64,000 nucleotides of DNA from Mesorhizobium sp. GTDB taxonomy: Bacteria > Pseudomonadota > Alphaproteobacteria > Rhizobiales > Rhizobiaceae. The DNA is taken from the NCBI GenBank assembly GCA_004017535.1, contig SAJS01000018.1, positions 62,001 to 126,000 on the forward strand, read 5' to 3'. Below, piece after piece: positions 19,022 to 29,525 of the stretch. Position numbers and translations under genes: made by a program. How positions within the stretch are numbered: the first letter of the stretch is position 1; each line of letters starts with the position of its first letter. A model generated the notes under the pieces. The model was not told the DNA's origin, did no database searches, and worked only from the letters and a program-made list of their open reading frames with translations.

Positions 19022-19065
19022 TTTTTCAGCGGCTTGCCGTGCCGAAGGCACGGCTTGGCTGAAAA
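19022..19065. repeat. Long stem-loop between qor and the BMP transporter operon
   Basis: An inner stem GCCGTGCC (19036-19043) and GGCACGGC (19047-19054) with a GAA loop is extended by outer arms TTTTCAGC and GCTGAAAA with small internal mismatches. There is no T-run on either side. It may be a repeat element or an mRNA processing structure upstream of the ABC operon. Confidence 0.5.
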
Positions 19066-19221
19066 GCACTGCGGATTTGCCGTTGTTTTCAAGAGGTCTA
19101 TCTTAGCCCTTGAGTTTCCGCTGAAATTCTTGAAGCTCTTTCAAGTTGGGTGCTGCTTTCCGTTGGGAGCCGGCCGCGCATACCATGCTTTCGGGAACAC
19201 AGAACATATCCGGGAAGCCGG

Positions 19222-20795
<1,574 letters not shown>

Positions 20796-20799
<4 letters not shown>

Positions 20800-21923
20800 T
20801 GCGCATTGAACTGGTCAAACGCCCGCAGCGCTCGGCGCTGTTTTCGGTGCTGTCGCCTTTCATTGCCTTCGCGCTGACGATGATCGCCGGCGCCGTCATG
20901 TTCGCCTTGCTCGGCGTCAATCCGCTGGATGCATTCAACATCTATTTCATCCAGCCGGTCAGCGAAGTCTGGCAGTTGCACGAGCTGGCCATCAAGGCGG
21001 CGCCCCTCATCCTGATCGCGGTCGGACTGTCGGTCTGCTACAAGGCCAACATCTGGAACATCGGCGCCGAAGGCCAGTTCATCTTCGGAGCGATCTTCGG
21101 CTCCATCATCCCGGTGCTGTTCCCGCAATTCGAAGGCCCGCTGGTGATCCCGCTGATGCTCTTGCTCGGCATGGTCGGCGGCGCCTTCTACGCGTCAATC
21201 CCGGCGTTTTTGAAGACCCGCTTCAGCACCAATGAGATCCTGACCAGCCTGATGCTGGTCTATGTCGCGCAGCTTTTCCTCGACTGGCTGGTGCGCGGGC
21301 CATGGCGTGACCCGCAAGGCCATGGCTTCCCGCAGACCATCCAGTTCAGCGATTCCGCGGTGCTGCCGGAGCTGATGCCCGATGCCGGCCGCGCCAATTG
21401 GGGCTTTGTCTTCGCCCTGGTCGCCGCCGTGGCGATCTGGCTGATGATGAGCCGCATGCTGAAAGGTTTCGAGGTGCGCGTTCTGGGTTCCAGCCCAAGG
21501 GCAGGGCGCTTTGCCGGCTTCGGCTTGAACCGGATGGTGTTCTTCACCTTCCTTCTGTCCGGCGCGCTGGCCGGTCTGGCGGGCATTTCGGAAGTCTCGG
21601 GCGCCATCGGCCAATTGCAGCCGGTGATCTCGCCCGGCTACGGCTTCACCGCCATCATCGTTGCCTTCCTCGGCAGGCTCAATCCGCTGGGCATCGTGGC
21701 CGCGGGTCTCGTCCTGGCGCTGACCTATCTCGGCGGCGAAGCGGTGCAGAGCGCGCTCGGCATTTCAGACAAGGTGGCGCGCGTCTTTCAGGGGATGCTT
21801 CTGTTCTTCGTGCTTGGCTGCGACACGCTCATCCACTACCGCATCCGCCTGATCGGCATGGCGCTGATGAAGCCGAACGCCGCGAAACTCGATGCAGCGC
21901 CCAAGCTCGAGGAGGCCCGCTGA
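20796..21923 (+). CDS. ABC transporter permease (BPD_transp_2), nucleoside type
   Basis: A 375-residue inner-membrane permease with about eight to nine hydrophobic segments. It contains the family segments CYKANIWNIGAEGQFIFGAI and RFAGFGLNRMVFFTFLLSGALAGLAG. It forms the channel with the second permease downstream. ATG 20796 overlaps the ATPase stop (ATGA), and its own stop overlaps the next start, showing tight coupling. Relatives such as YufP/NupP carry purine and pyrimidine nucleosides; the substrate is inferred from the set. Confidence 0.9.
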
Positions 21924-22843
21924 TGGACATCACCGTCAACATCCTTCTGACCATCGCGACCGCAGCGACGCCGCTGCTGATCGCCGCGATCGGCGAACTG
22001 GTCGTCGAGCGCTCCGGCGTGCTCAATCTCGGCGTCGAGGGGATGATGATCATGGGCGCTGTTGGTGGCTTCGGCGCCGGCTACCTCACCGGGTCCCCCT
22101 GGATAGGCCTGCTCGCCGCGATCATCGTCGGCGCGCTGTTCTCGCTGCTCTTCGCCGTCATGACCCTGTCGCTCGCGACCAACCAGGTGGCGACCGGCCT
22201 GTCGCTGACGCTGCTCGGCCTCGGGCTGTCGGGCATGATCGGTACCAGCTTCGTCGGCCAGCCGGGCGTGAGGCTGCCCAATCTCGATATTCCGGGGATC
22301 AGCTCGATACCGGTCGTCGGGAAGCTGATCTTCGGCCAGGATCCGGTCTTCTACATCTCGATCGCACTGACCGCGGCGGTCATGTGGTTCCTGTTCAGAA
22401 CGCGTACCGGTCTTACGCTTCGCTCGATCGGCGACAGCCATACGTCGGCGCATGCGCTTGGCATCAAGGTGATTCGCTACCGCTATCTCGCCGTGATCTT
22501 CGGCGGCGCCTGCGCTGGCCTGGCCGGTGGGCACCTGTCGCTGGTCTATACCCCGCAATGGGTGGAGAACATGAGCGCGGGCCGCGGCTGGATCGCGCTG
22601 GCGCTGGTGGTGTTCGCATCCTGGCGTCCGTGGCGGGTGCTGGCCGGCGCCTATATCTTCGGTGCGGTGTGGATCGGCCAGCTTCATGCACAGGCTTTTG
22701 GCATTCCAGTGCCTTCACAGTTTCTTTCTTCGCTGCCCTATCTGGCAACCATCGTGGTTCTCGTTCTAATCTCTCGCAACAAGCGGCTGACGATGATGAA
22801 CACGCCGGCTTCGTTGGGGCAGCCATTCGTTCCGGATCGTTGA
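21923..22843 (+). CDS. ABC transporter permease 2 (BPD_transp_2), nucleoside type
   Basis: A 306-residue inner-membrane permease with about eight hydrophobic segments. It has the paired motif ERSGVLNLGVEGMMIMGA near the N-terminus and the GIKVIRYRYLAVIFGGACAGLAG segment later, as in YufQ/NupQ-like permeases. ATG 21923 shares a base with the stop of the first permease (TGATG), with GAGGAG at about 10 nt upstream. The longer frame upstream is a shadow of the first permease. Partner of the preceding permease in the importer. Confidence 0.9.
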   Translation: MDITVNILLTIATAATPLLIAAIGELVVERSGVLNLGVEGMMIMGAVGGFGAGYLTGSPWIGLLAAIIVGALFSLLFAVMTLSLATNQVATGLSLTLLGLGLSGMIGTSFVGQPGVRLPNLDIPGISSIPVVGKLIFGQDPVFYISIALTAAVMWFLFRTRTGLTLRSIGDSHTSAHALGIKVIRYRYLAVIFGGACAGLAGGHLSLVYTPQWVENMSAGRGWIALALVVFASWRPWRVLAGAYIFGAVWIGQLHAQAFGIPVPSQFLSSLPYLATIVVLVLISRNKRLTMMNTPASLGQPFVPDR

Positions 22844-22894
22844 CGATAACAAAAAAACGGGAAGCTCCAAGGCTTAACTCAGAGAGGTAACACA

Positions 22895-23962
22895 ATGAAA
22901 AAACTGCTTATTGCGTTGATGGCAACTGCCGCGGCCCTGTCGGTTGCGGCGACCGCCGAGGCGGCCGGCAAGCTGAAGGCGTGCTGGGTCTACACAGGCC
23001 CGATCGGCGACTTCGGCTATTCGTACCAGCACGACCAGGGCCGGCTCGAGGTCGAGAAGGCGCTCGGCGACAAGGTCGAGACCGCCTATCTCGAAAACGT
23101 GTCGGAAGGCCCGGACGCCGACCGCGCCTTCGAGCGCTTGGCGCGCGAGAATTGCAAGATCATCTTCGGCACGTCCTTCGGCTTCATGGACGCCGAGGTG
23201 AAGGTCGCCAAAAAATTTCCCAAGGTGATGTTCGAGCATGCCACCGGCTTCAAGACCGGCAAGAATCTCGGCATCTACAACGCCCGTTTCTATGAAGGCC
23301 GCTACGTGCTCGGCCAGATCGCGGCCAAGGAATCGAAGAAGGGCCTTGCCGGCTACATCGTGTCCTTCCCGATCCCGGAAGTGGTGATGGGCATCAATTC
23401 CTTCATGCTCGGCGCGCAGTCGGTCAATCCCGACTTCAAGGTCAAGATCGTGTGGGTGAATTCCTGGTTCGATCCGGGCAAGGAGGCCGATGCCGCCAAG
23501 GCGCTGTTTGACCAGGGCGCCGACATCATCGTGCAGCATACCGATTCCACCGCCGCGCTGCAGGTCGCCGAGGAGCGCAAGCTGCACGGCTTTGGCCAGT
23601 CGTCCGACATGATCAAGTTCGCGCCGAACGCGCAGCTCACCTCGCTCACGGACGAATGGGGTCCCTACTACATCAGCCGTGTGCAGGCAGCGCTTGACGG
23701 CACCTGGAAGCCGGACAATGTGTGGCTCGGAATCAAGGACGGCGCCGTCAAGCTCGCTCCCTTCACCAACATGCCTGACGACGTGAAGGCGATGGCGGAG
23801 GCGACCACGAAGAAGATCGCCGGCGGCTGGAATCCCTTCACCGGACCGGTCTCCAAGCAGGACGGTTCGCCCTGGCTGAAGGACGGCGAGGTTGCCGACG
23901 ACGGCACGCTGCTCGGCATGAATTTCTACGTCAAGGGCGTCGACGACAAGCTGCCGCAGTAA
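22895..23962 (+). CDS. BMP-family ABC transporter substrate-binding protein
   Basis: A 355-residue periplasmic binding protein. The signal peptide (residues 1-23) ends at AEA. The mature protein begins with the BMP/PnrA signature VYTGPIGDFGYSYQHDQGR, and later has the FGTSFGFMDA and GQSSDMIKFAP segments. It has no lipobox Cys at the cleavage site, so it is soluble rather than a lipoprotein. AGAGAGG precedes ATG 22895. BMP proteins bind purine nucleosides or related compounds. As the last gene, with a strong terminator after it, it may be made at higher levels than the membrane parts. Confidence 0.9.
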   Translation: MKKLLIALMATAAALSVAATAEAAGKLKACWVYTGPIGDFGYSYQHDQGRLEVEKALGDKVETAYLENVSEGPDADRAFERLARENCKIIFGTSFGFMDAEVKVAKKFPKVMFEHATGFKTGKNLGIYNARFYEGRYVLGQIAAKESKKGLAGYIVSFPIPEVVMGINSFMLGAQSVNPDFKVKIVWVNSWFDPGKEADAAKALFDQGADIIVQHTDSTAALQVAEERKLHGFGQSSDMIKFAPNAQLTSLTDEWGPYYISRVQAALDGTWKPDNVWLGIKDGAVKLAPFTNMPDDVKAMAEATTKKIAGGWNPFTGPVSKQDGSPWLKDGEVADDGTLLGMNFYVKGVDDKLPQ

Positions 23963-23987
23963 GCAGCAAGTTGCTGATGTTAAAACA

Positions 23988-24011
23988 AAAGGGCGCCGCG
24001 GGGCGCCCTTT
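23988..24011. terminator. Bidirectional terminator between the BMP gene and rimO
   Basis: AAAGGGCGCC (23988-23997) and GGCGCCCTTT (24002-24011) with a four-base GCGG loop, flanked by A-rich sequence on the left and T-rich sequence on the right. It separates the convergent BMP gene and rimO. Confidence 0.85.
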
Positions 24012-24043
24012 CTCGTTCGGTGTGGCTTCGCTTTGGAGGACGA

Positions 24044-25357
24044 TCAGACGGCCGACCCGTAAAGATCGTAAGCGTCGGCGCGGTCGATCTTGACGGTGAC
24101 GAACTCGCCGGCGCGCAGCGGCCGCCGCGACTGGATGTGGACCGAGCCGTCGATCTCCGGCGCGTCGTATTTGGTGCGGCCTTTGCCGGACGCGCCATGC
24201 GCCTCGTCGACCAGCACCGGCAGGCGCTTGCCGACTTTCTTGGCCAACTGCGCGGCGGAAATCTTCTGCTGGCGCTGCATGAAGCGGTGCCAGCGCGCTT
24301 CCTTGATCTCCTGCGGCACCTGTTCCAACTCCAGGTCGTTGGAGCGCGCGCCCTTGACAGGCTCGTATTTGAAGCAGCCGGCGCGGTCGATCTTGGCTTC
24401 GTCCAACCAGTCGAGCAGCATCTGGAAATCGTCCTCGGTCTCGCCGGGGAAACCGACGATGAAGGTGGAGCGGATGGCGAGATCCGGGCAGATCTCGCGC
24501 CAGCCGCGCATGCGGTCCAGCGTTTTTTCGCCATGCGCGGGGCGCCGCATGTTCTTCAGCACCTGCGGCGAGGCGTGCTGGAAGGGGACGTCGAGATAGG
24601 GCAGGATCTTTCCTTCCGCCATCAGCGGAATGACGTCGGCGACATGCGGGTAGGGGTACACATAATGCATGCGTATCCAGATGCCGAGCTTGCCGAGCTC
24701 CTCGGCAAGGTCAAGGAATTTCGCCCGCACCTCGCGGTCGCCGAATATCGACGTCTGGTATTTGATATCGATGCCGTAGGCGCTGGTGTCCTGCGAGATG
24801 ACGAGGATTTCCTTGACGCCGGCCTTGGCGAGTTTTTCGGCTTCGCGCAGCACGTCCGCCGCCGGCCGCGAGACGAGATCGCCGCGAAGCGCCGGGATGA
24901 TGCAGAAGGTGCAGCGGTTGTTGCAGCCCTCGGAGATCTTCAGATAGGCGTAGTGGCGCGGGGTGAGCTTCACGCCCTGCGGCGGCAAAAGGTCGACATA
25001 AGGATCGTGACTGGGGGGAGCAGCCTCATGCACCGCCGCCATCACGCTCTCATAGGCCTGCGGGCCGGTGATCGCCAGCACATTGGGATGCTTCTCTCGG
25101 ATGACCTCCGGCTCGGCGCCGAGGCAGCCAGTGACGATGACGCGGCCATTTTCGGAAAGCGCGGAACCGATAGCGTTGAGCGACTCGTCGCGCGCGGAAT
25201 CGAGGAAGCCGCAGGTGTTGACGACGACGAGGTCGGCGCCATCATGCTTGCGGGCGATCTCATAACCTTCGGCGCGGAGCCGCGTGATGATGCGCTCGGA
25301 ATCGACGAGCGCTTTCGGACATCCAAGACTGACGAAACTGACGCGTGGGGCGGACAT
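24044..25357 (-). CDS. rimO: Ribosomal protein S12 methylthiotransferase RimO
   Basis: A radical-SAM enzyme that adds a methylthio group to the beta carbon of a conserved Asp in ribosomal protein S12. The 437-residue protein has the three N-terminal cluster cysteines (C13, C49, C78), the radical-SAM CxxxCxxC (C145, C149, C152) in [11 protein letters not shown], and a C-terminal TRAM domain. The opening [16 protein letters not shown] distinguishes RimO from the tRNA enzyme MiaB. Start ATG 25357. Monocistronic on the minus strand. Confidence 0.95.
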   Translation of the reverse strand: MSAPRVSFVSLGCPKALVDSERIITRLRAEGYEIARKHDGADLVVVNTCGFLDSARDESLNAIGSALSENGRVIVTGCLGAEPEVIREKHPNVLAITGPQAYESVMAAVHEAAPPSHDPYVDLLPPQGVKLTPRHYAYLKISEGCNNRCTFCIIPALRGDLVSRPAADVLREAEKLAKAGVKEILVISQDTSAYGIDIKYQTSIFGDREVRAKFLDLAEELGKLGIWIRMHYVYPYPHVADVIPLMAEGKILPYLDVPFQHASPQVLKNMRRPAHGEKTLDRMRGWREICPDLAIRSTFIVGFPGETEDDFQMLLDWLDEAKIDRAGCFKYEPVKGARSNDLELEQVPQEIKEARWHRFMQRQQKISAAQLAKKVGKRLPVLVDEAHGASGKGRTKYDAPEIDGSVHIQSRRPLRAGEFVTVKIDRADAYDLYGSAV

Positions 25358-25568
25358 AAACTTTGTTTTCCAAGAGGTGAAGGCGAGATCGAGGATTGAG
25401 CTTTTGGCTCCGAAGGTCGATCTACGGCGCGGCTTTTAGCCATTTCGCGCGGCGCAATAGCACGCTTCGGCATAGAAGCAAACCTGCCGCCGGCCTGAAC
25501 AACAGGGGTGCGTCAGGCATTCGCCCATCTTTCAGATTCGCTTCATACGCTTAGTTTTTTGATTTTAC

Positions 25569-25613
25569 GCATGTCTTTATCCCGAAACCGGTTCCCACTT
25601 TCGGGAGACATGC
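25569..25613. repeat. Dispersed intergenic palindrome, copy 2
   Basis: The ends GCATGTCT and AGACATGC are inverted, with an inner pair CCCGAAA / TTTCGGG. It lies 10 nt after the stop of the TerC-like gene. It resembles the other palindromes in overall plan but has a different core (CCGGTTCCCAC). Confidence 0.65.
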
Positions 25614-25623
25614 TTTAAGAGCG

Positions 25624-26310
25624 CTAGTGACCGTCCGATCCGAACCAGGGCGCCAGGAAGGCAAAATGATCGGGGAACTGCTGCACGGCGCCGCCGAGAA
25701 GCATGTTGATCGCCACGTACAAGATGATCAGCAGGCCGATATAGGCGATCCAGCGATATCGATGCAGCAGCCGGGCGACAAAGGAAGCGGCAAAACCCAT
25801 CAGCGCGATCGATAGGGCCAGCCCGATGATCAGCACCGTCGGATGCTTCATGGCGGCGCCCGCGACGGCAAGCACATTGTCGAGCGACATCGAGACGTCG
25901 GCGATGACGATCTGCCAGGCGGCCTGCGAGAAGGTCTTGCGTGCTCCCTTGCAGGCGACGGATCCGTCCTTGTTGTAGTCGCTGTTCGACAGCGCTTCGG
26001 TCGCGTCGCGCTCGTCGTCGTGGCTGACGCGCAATTCGCGCCACATCTTCCAGCAGACCCACAGAAGCAGAAGCCCGCCGGCGATGAGCAGCATCGGGCC
26101 GATGCTCAGCAGCCATTGCGTGATGAGGGCGAAGCCGATGCGCAGGACCGTGGCCGCGGCGATGCCGACAATGATGGCGCGCTTGCGCTGATCCGCGGGA
26201 AGGCCGGCCGCCGCGAGGCCGATCACAATTGCATTGTCGCCGGCGAGCGCGAGATCGATTGCGACGACCTGGAGGAGAGCTGAAAGGCCTGCGGCAGTGA
26301 ATATTTCCAT
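25624..26310 (-). CDS. TerC/YjbE family integral membrane protein
   Basis: A 228-residue inner-membrane protein with about seven hydrophobic segments. It carries the two family Asp motifs: DLALAGDNAIVIGLAA near residue 20 and ADVSMSLDNVLAVAGAA near residue 140. A polar loop (about 85-125) lies in the middle. Members of the group have been linked to manganese export and to tellurite-resistance loci; the metal here is inferred from family only. No yybP-ykoY type riboswitch was recognised upstream. Monocistronic, followed by a palindrome. Confidence 0.82.
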   Translation of the reverse strand: MEIFTAAGLSALLQVVAIDLALAGDNAIVIGLAAAGLPADQRKRAIIVGIAAATVLRIGFALITQWLLSIGPMLLIAGGLLLLWVCWKMWRELRVSHDDERDATEALSNSDYNKDGSVACKGARKTFSQAAWQIVIADVSMSLDNVLAVAGAAMKHPTVLIIGLALSIALMGFAASFVARLLHRYRWIAYIGLLIILYVAINMLLGGAVQQFPDHFAFLAPWFGSDGH

Positions 26311-26477
26311 CGACTAGAAATCCTTGCCTGAAATGAACATGGCCCTTTATCCGGACGGGCCTAAAGGCATGGTCCATCGGCGTCAAGACGCAGGCTTGGA
26401 CATCGCCGGAAAACGGCGACGCCAGCGCAAGCGCTCAATCATTTCGGGTGTTCGCCGGTCAGGCGGACGGGCGGAAA

Positions 26478-26867
26478 CTAGTCGTAGAGGTTGTATTTGG
26501 CCCAGTCGGATTCGGGGATTTCATCACCGATCTTGTAGCGGAACTGCAGCACCTGCATATGGTCCGGCGCGGTCTGGCACTTGAACTTCAGCCGGTACCA
26601 TTGGCCCTTGCTGCGGAAGGCGGCGCCCGAGCTTTTGATGGCATCGGCGCTCATCTGCGGCGTGGCGAAGGCGTAGGCCACGACCCGGTCGGCCTTGTAG
26701 TTGCGATCGTCGTGACTGATCCGGTCGAGCACTTCGGCGTCGCAGCGCTGCTCTAGGCGGGTTTCGGGATCGAGTTTCATCAGGCCGGCGCGCAACGCAT
26801 TGTCCATCGCCTTGGCCGGCAATACCGGCGCCAGCGACGCCAGAACCATCAGGCAGAGCTTTTTCAT
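26478..26867 (-). CDS. DUF930 exported protein
   Basis: A 129-residue protein with a signal peptide (residues 1-20, ending at AKA). The DUF930 domain follows, with the LMKLDPETRLEQRCD opening, the RNYKADRVVAYAF segment and a second Cys in the KFKCQTAPDHM segment that could pair with the first. DUF930 is a rhizobial family of unknown function, probably periplasmic. ATG 26867 is used; an in-frame start at 26885 would add six residues before the signal. Confidence 0.8.
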   Translation of the reverse strand: MKKLCLMVLASLAPVLPAKAMDNALRAGLMKLDPETRLEQRCDAEVLDRISHDDRNYKADRVVAYAFATPQMSADAIKSSGAAFRSKGQWYRLKFKCQTAPDHMQVLQFRYKIGDEIPESDWAKYNLYD

Positions 26868-27440
26868 GGGCGCGACAAGCAGCATATTTTGTCTGAGAAA
26901 TCAAATAACGGTGTTTTATCGGTCGTTGACTGCAAGGGCTGCAAGCGGCGCGCTCGAGTTGCGGCCGAATTCGCCGCCAGGCAACCATTGGCGGCCGCGG
27001 TTTACAGAATCGCTTGGAATGCCCGTCCCCTCGTCAGGGTCGCCACGTCTACAAGATCACCGTGAAGGCGGTGGATTCGTGAGCCAAAGTTCTGGCCGGC
27101 GGTTCTGCCCCCCGGCCATTTTCCTCGAAATAGAAGGCGGTTGTCCGCCCAGAGAAATCCAGGAAAGTGTGCGGTTTTTCCGTCCGAAATTGCGCAAAAA
27201 CACGGAGTTAGAGCGGCGATCCTGTCGAACGCTGCACCGCTCTAAGACGCCGATGCTTCAGAGACGACACACGTTTCTAATGCGCCCGGTCTGCTTGCCC
27301 AGCGATGGGGGACGTGGCGATGATTGCTGCTACCGCAGATATAGTTCGCAAAGTTTTGCCCTTGCCGATTTACCCGGACGGGAGATTGTCACGACTGGGG
27401 CTGAAATGGCAAGCGGTGGCCAGGTCCCGCACGCCGCTCA
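26868..27440. other. Intergenic stretch with no supportable gene
   Basis: It contains overlapping open frames on the plus strand, but none has a recognisable product. From about 27.2 kb the base composition moves toward that of the accessory genes. A palindrome is present at 27208-27245. The left limit of the accessory island probably lies in this stretch, but I found no copy of the tRNA-Ser repeat here. Confidence 0.5.
27208..27245. repeat. Palindrome with TTAGAGCGG ends
   Basis: TTAGAGCGG (27208-27216) and CCGCTCTAA (27237-27245) are perfect inverted repeats around a 20-base centre. The form resembles short intergenic palindromes of rhizobia. There is no T-run, so it is not a clear terminator. 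Confidence 0.55.
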
Positions 27441-27863
27441 TCAATCAGGGACAATCTCAATACCCATTTTTGGCAAAACGGGCTTCCTCTCCCGGTATTG
27501 CTCTATTTCAATATGAGGCATGTGTTGATGAAAGAGGTGGTCAAAAGCCTCGTTGTATTCGCGTTGAGCTTCCTCCAGTGAAATCCCTCCAATGTCGGGG
27601 CGAACACCAGGCTGGTTCTTCATCGCAGCATCCACCGCGTCATTGGCGGCCTTGGCAGCTCTCATTCCATCGAGCACGCCGATGTAATAGCTCGCGGCTG
27701 TCTCGTTATTCAGCACGAGCGCCGGCAATTCGTGCGTCTCGTTAGGTGCGTTATAGCCATCCGTGAAACCCTTTGCCCACCAGTCAGCTGCGGTCGTCGG
27801 ATTCGACTTGGGATCACCGTAAATGGTGATTTCAGGTAGCGTATTGACCAATTTTTCCTCCAT
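27441..27863 (-). CDS. Unknown 140-residue partner of the MACPF-like protein
   Basis: An acidic soluble protein without signal peptide or membrane segment and without cysteines. Two short matching motifs are visible: G32-F-T-D35-G36 in WAKGFTDGYNAP and G62-V-L-D65-G66 in YYIGVLDGMRAA, which suggests a small internal duplication. A His-containing helix (about 97-120) follows. The ATG at 27863 shares its A with the stop codon of the gene upstream (TAATG), and there is no good separate ribosome binding site, so it is probably translated by coupling. I do not recognise the family. A role as chaperone, immunity or accessory protein for its neighbour is inference from arrangement only. Confidence 0.7.
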   Translation of the reverse strand: MEEKLVNTLPEITIYGDPKSNPTTAADWWAKGFTDGYNAPNETHELPALVLNNETAASYYIGVLDGMRAAKAANDAVDAAMKNQPGVRPDIGGISLEEAQREYNEAFDHLFHQHMPHIEIEQYRERKPVLPKMGIEIVPD

Positions 27864-29191
27864 TAGTCGGTTGTCATCGTCACTTTGACAGTTGAGCCCT
27901 GCAACACATTGGCGCCAGGCAGAGGGGATTGGGCCTGCACAACGCCGTAGTTGAACCAGCCGCTCGAAAACGGGGTAACGCTTCCGTCTTTGAACAGCTT
28001 GTAACTCGCGCCAGAGTTCGCGAGCGCTAGTGTAAGGCCAGACTTCTCGCAGACCGCACTAGCCCCGAAAAAGTCTAATCCAGTCAAATCAGGCACTCGT
28101 GCATAGCCTCGACGAACGGAAGGGGTGAACTGGCTTCGGGTAAACACCGGAGGAACGTCGGGAGGATTTGCTACATACACAGCTGGTGGCTGCATTTCGC
28201 CCTTGGCGACCTTTATCGCGTGCGCCATCAGCTTGTTCAGGGAAGCGCGATAATTTTCTCGCATTTGCGCCAATTCAGCTGTGGAAGGAAGATTGTCGAA
28301 TATCAATCTGCCATCATCACTCATCGCGAGATCTACGTCTGCAATAAATTGGAGAAGCCGCTTCTTCTGGCTATAACAGTCATCCAGTACGAGCTTTAGG
28401 TCCTCAGTTTCCTCTTCCGTGGGAAAAACAATAGGAATCGTGTTGTAGTTAGCGATTTCAGCTTCGAACCCAATCGGGGCGCGGTGCGCAATAGCAGGAA
28501 GTTGATCTAATTTTTCCAGCACCTTCGTTGCGTCGCTACCTGTGAACTTTAGATCCTTTCCCACTCCACCTGCTTGGTACATGAATACCGAAACCGACGT
28601 TCGCCCTGAAGTTTCCTGAAGTGCGCGTTCGAACGTCGCCTTGAAATCAGCTGCGGTCACCAGACCATTGAAAGCAGCGTGCAAGGATGCAGAAATCTTG
28701 CTTTGGTGCTCTTCGCTAATTGAATTGATACTGGAGACTACGTTGAATTCGCCGCCTGTGCGGAGCGCTCTGACGAACATGTTCCCGAAGGCTGTCCGGA
28801 ACAATTTGTCACCGCCGGGCTGGTGCAGGATGGCTTCGGCTGCGGCAGTCAGTTTAAAGTCCTGACCGAGGTACCATGCATTCTGAACCTGGCAGCTGCC
28901 GGCTACGAACGTGGAATAAGAATTTACTGAGTTGCTGTTCGCGAAGTTGAATTTCGCATCGCCCGAAAATAGGCCGTAGCGAGCATCGATGGACGCAGAA
29001 ATCCCCAGAGCTTCCACTAGACTTTCTTGGGTAGAAACCTGATCGAATCTGCTTGTGACGGCTTGGCCCGATGTAGGGCCTGGGGCAGGCGGGCTCCAAC
29101 TTAATGCTGTTCCGATGCTTTCGGCAGTCTTGGAGTTGTAACCTTGACCGATTTGTTGACCGTCGAACGGTACTCGGATCACTTGAAGCAT
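27863..29191 (-). CDS. MACPF-like protein with C-terminal PASTA-like domain
   Basis: A 442-residue protein in an AT-rich accessory region. The segment IGQGYNSKTAESIG (residues 14-27) resembles the opening of membrane-attack-complex/perforin domains. Residues 135-147 (FGNMFVRALRTGG) fit the MACPF signature aromatic-G-x-x-aromatic-x6-GG; a long polar stretch and MYQAGG follow. Residues 262-330 look helical. The C-terminal 75 residues (about 366-440, VPDLTGLDFFGAS to PLPGANVLQGSTVKV) have the PASTA pattern. There is no signal peptide, so Sec export is unlikely. ATG 29191 has AAGGA 7 nt upstream; GTG 29206 is less likely. Pore formation is a family-based hypothesis. A profile search is needed to confirm the fold. 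Confidence 0.65.
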   Translation of the reverse strand: MLQVIRVPFDGQQIGQGYNSKTAESIGTALSWSPPAPGPTSGQAVTSRFDQVSTQESLVEALGISASIDARYGLFSGDAKFNFANSNSVNSYSTFVAGSCQVQNAWYLGQDFKLTAAAEAILHQPGGDKLFRTAFGNMFVRALRTGGEFNVVSSINSISEEHQSKISASLHAAFNGLVTAADFKATFERALQETSGRTSVSVFMYQAGGVGKDLKFTGSDATKVLEKLDQLPAIAHRAPIGFEAEIANYNTIPIVFPTEEETEDLKLVLDDCYSQKKRLLQFIADVDLAMSDDGRLIFDNLPSTAELAQMRENYRASLNKLMAHAIKVAKGEMQPPAVYVANPPDVPPVFTRSQFTPSVRRGYARVPDLTGLDFFGASAVCEKSGLTLALANSGASYKLFKDGSVTPFSSGWFNYGVVQAQSPLPGANVLQGSTVKVTMTTD

Positions 29192-29311
29192 TGCATTTTC
29201 CTTCACATGGGAAGTTCAAACGCGCCTAGAGCTTGTGTGTCTCCGTTTATAAGAATAGCTCACACGTGAATGTGACGGCTCTCACAGTGGCAGCCACCAG
29301 TCGCCGAAAAA

Positions 29312-29357
29312 TGGCTTCGCGGGCCGGATTCGAACCAGCGACCAACCAAGTTAACAG
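29312..29357 (-). other. tRNA 3'-end fragment (tRNA-Asn-like)
   Basis: Read on the minus strand it has CTGTTAA (like the GTT anticodon loop of tRNA-Asn), then a T arm with a five-pair stem GCTGG/CCGGC around TTCGAAT, a seven-base acceptor strand CCGCGAA, G73 and CCA. No matching D arm or 5' acceptor strand is found upstream, so it is not a functional tRNA. Such remnants are typical of attachment sites of tRNA-integrating elements. It lies about 120 nt upstream of the MACPF-like gene. Confidence 0.45.
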
Positions 29358-29525
29358 AAGTTGTTCATTGACTTTTCTTGTTTCGTATTGCGACGCGTGA
29401 AACATCATCGGAGGCCTTTGTCTCACCCCGTTATGTGCGGTACGAATCAATGCCATTTCGATTGATGGCCATTTTGGCAGGGTATAAGTTTTAAATCAGG
29501 ATTATCAAACAAAATCAATTACATC

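Noticed and set aside
24020..25399. Long plus-strand open frame of 459 codons opposite rimO
   Set aside because: It is the antisense shadow of rimO, whose radical-SAM motifs and family length are clear. Its product is His/Asp/Arg/Gly-rich with no family character, as expected of a high-GC antisense frame.
26311..26477. A yybP-ykoY manganese riboswitch upstream of the TerC-like gene
   Set aside because: TerC genes often carry it, but the conserved core sequences of that riboswitch are not visible here.
26800..27516. Plus-strand open frame of 238 codons and a second one at 27305-27745
   Set aside because: They overlap the DUF930 gene and the 140-residue gene in antisense, have no ribosome binding site and no family resemblance.
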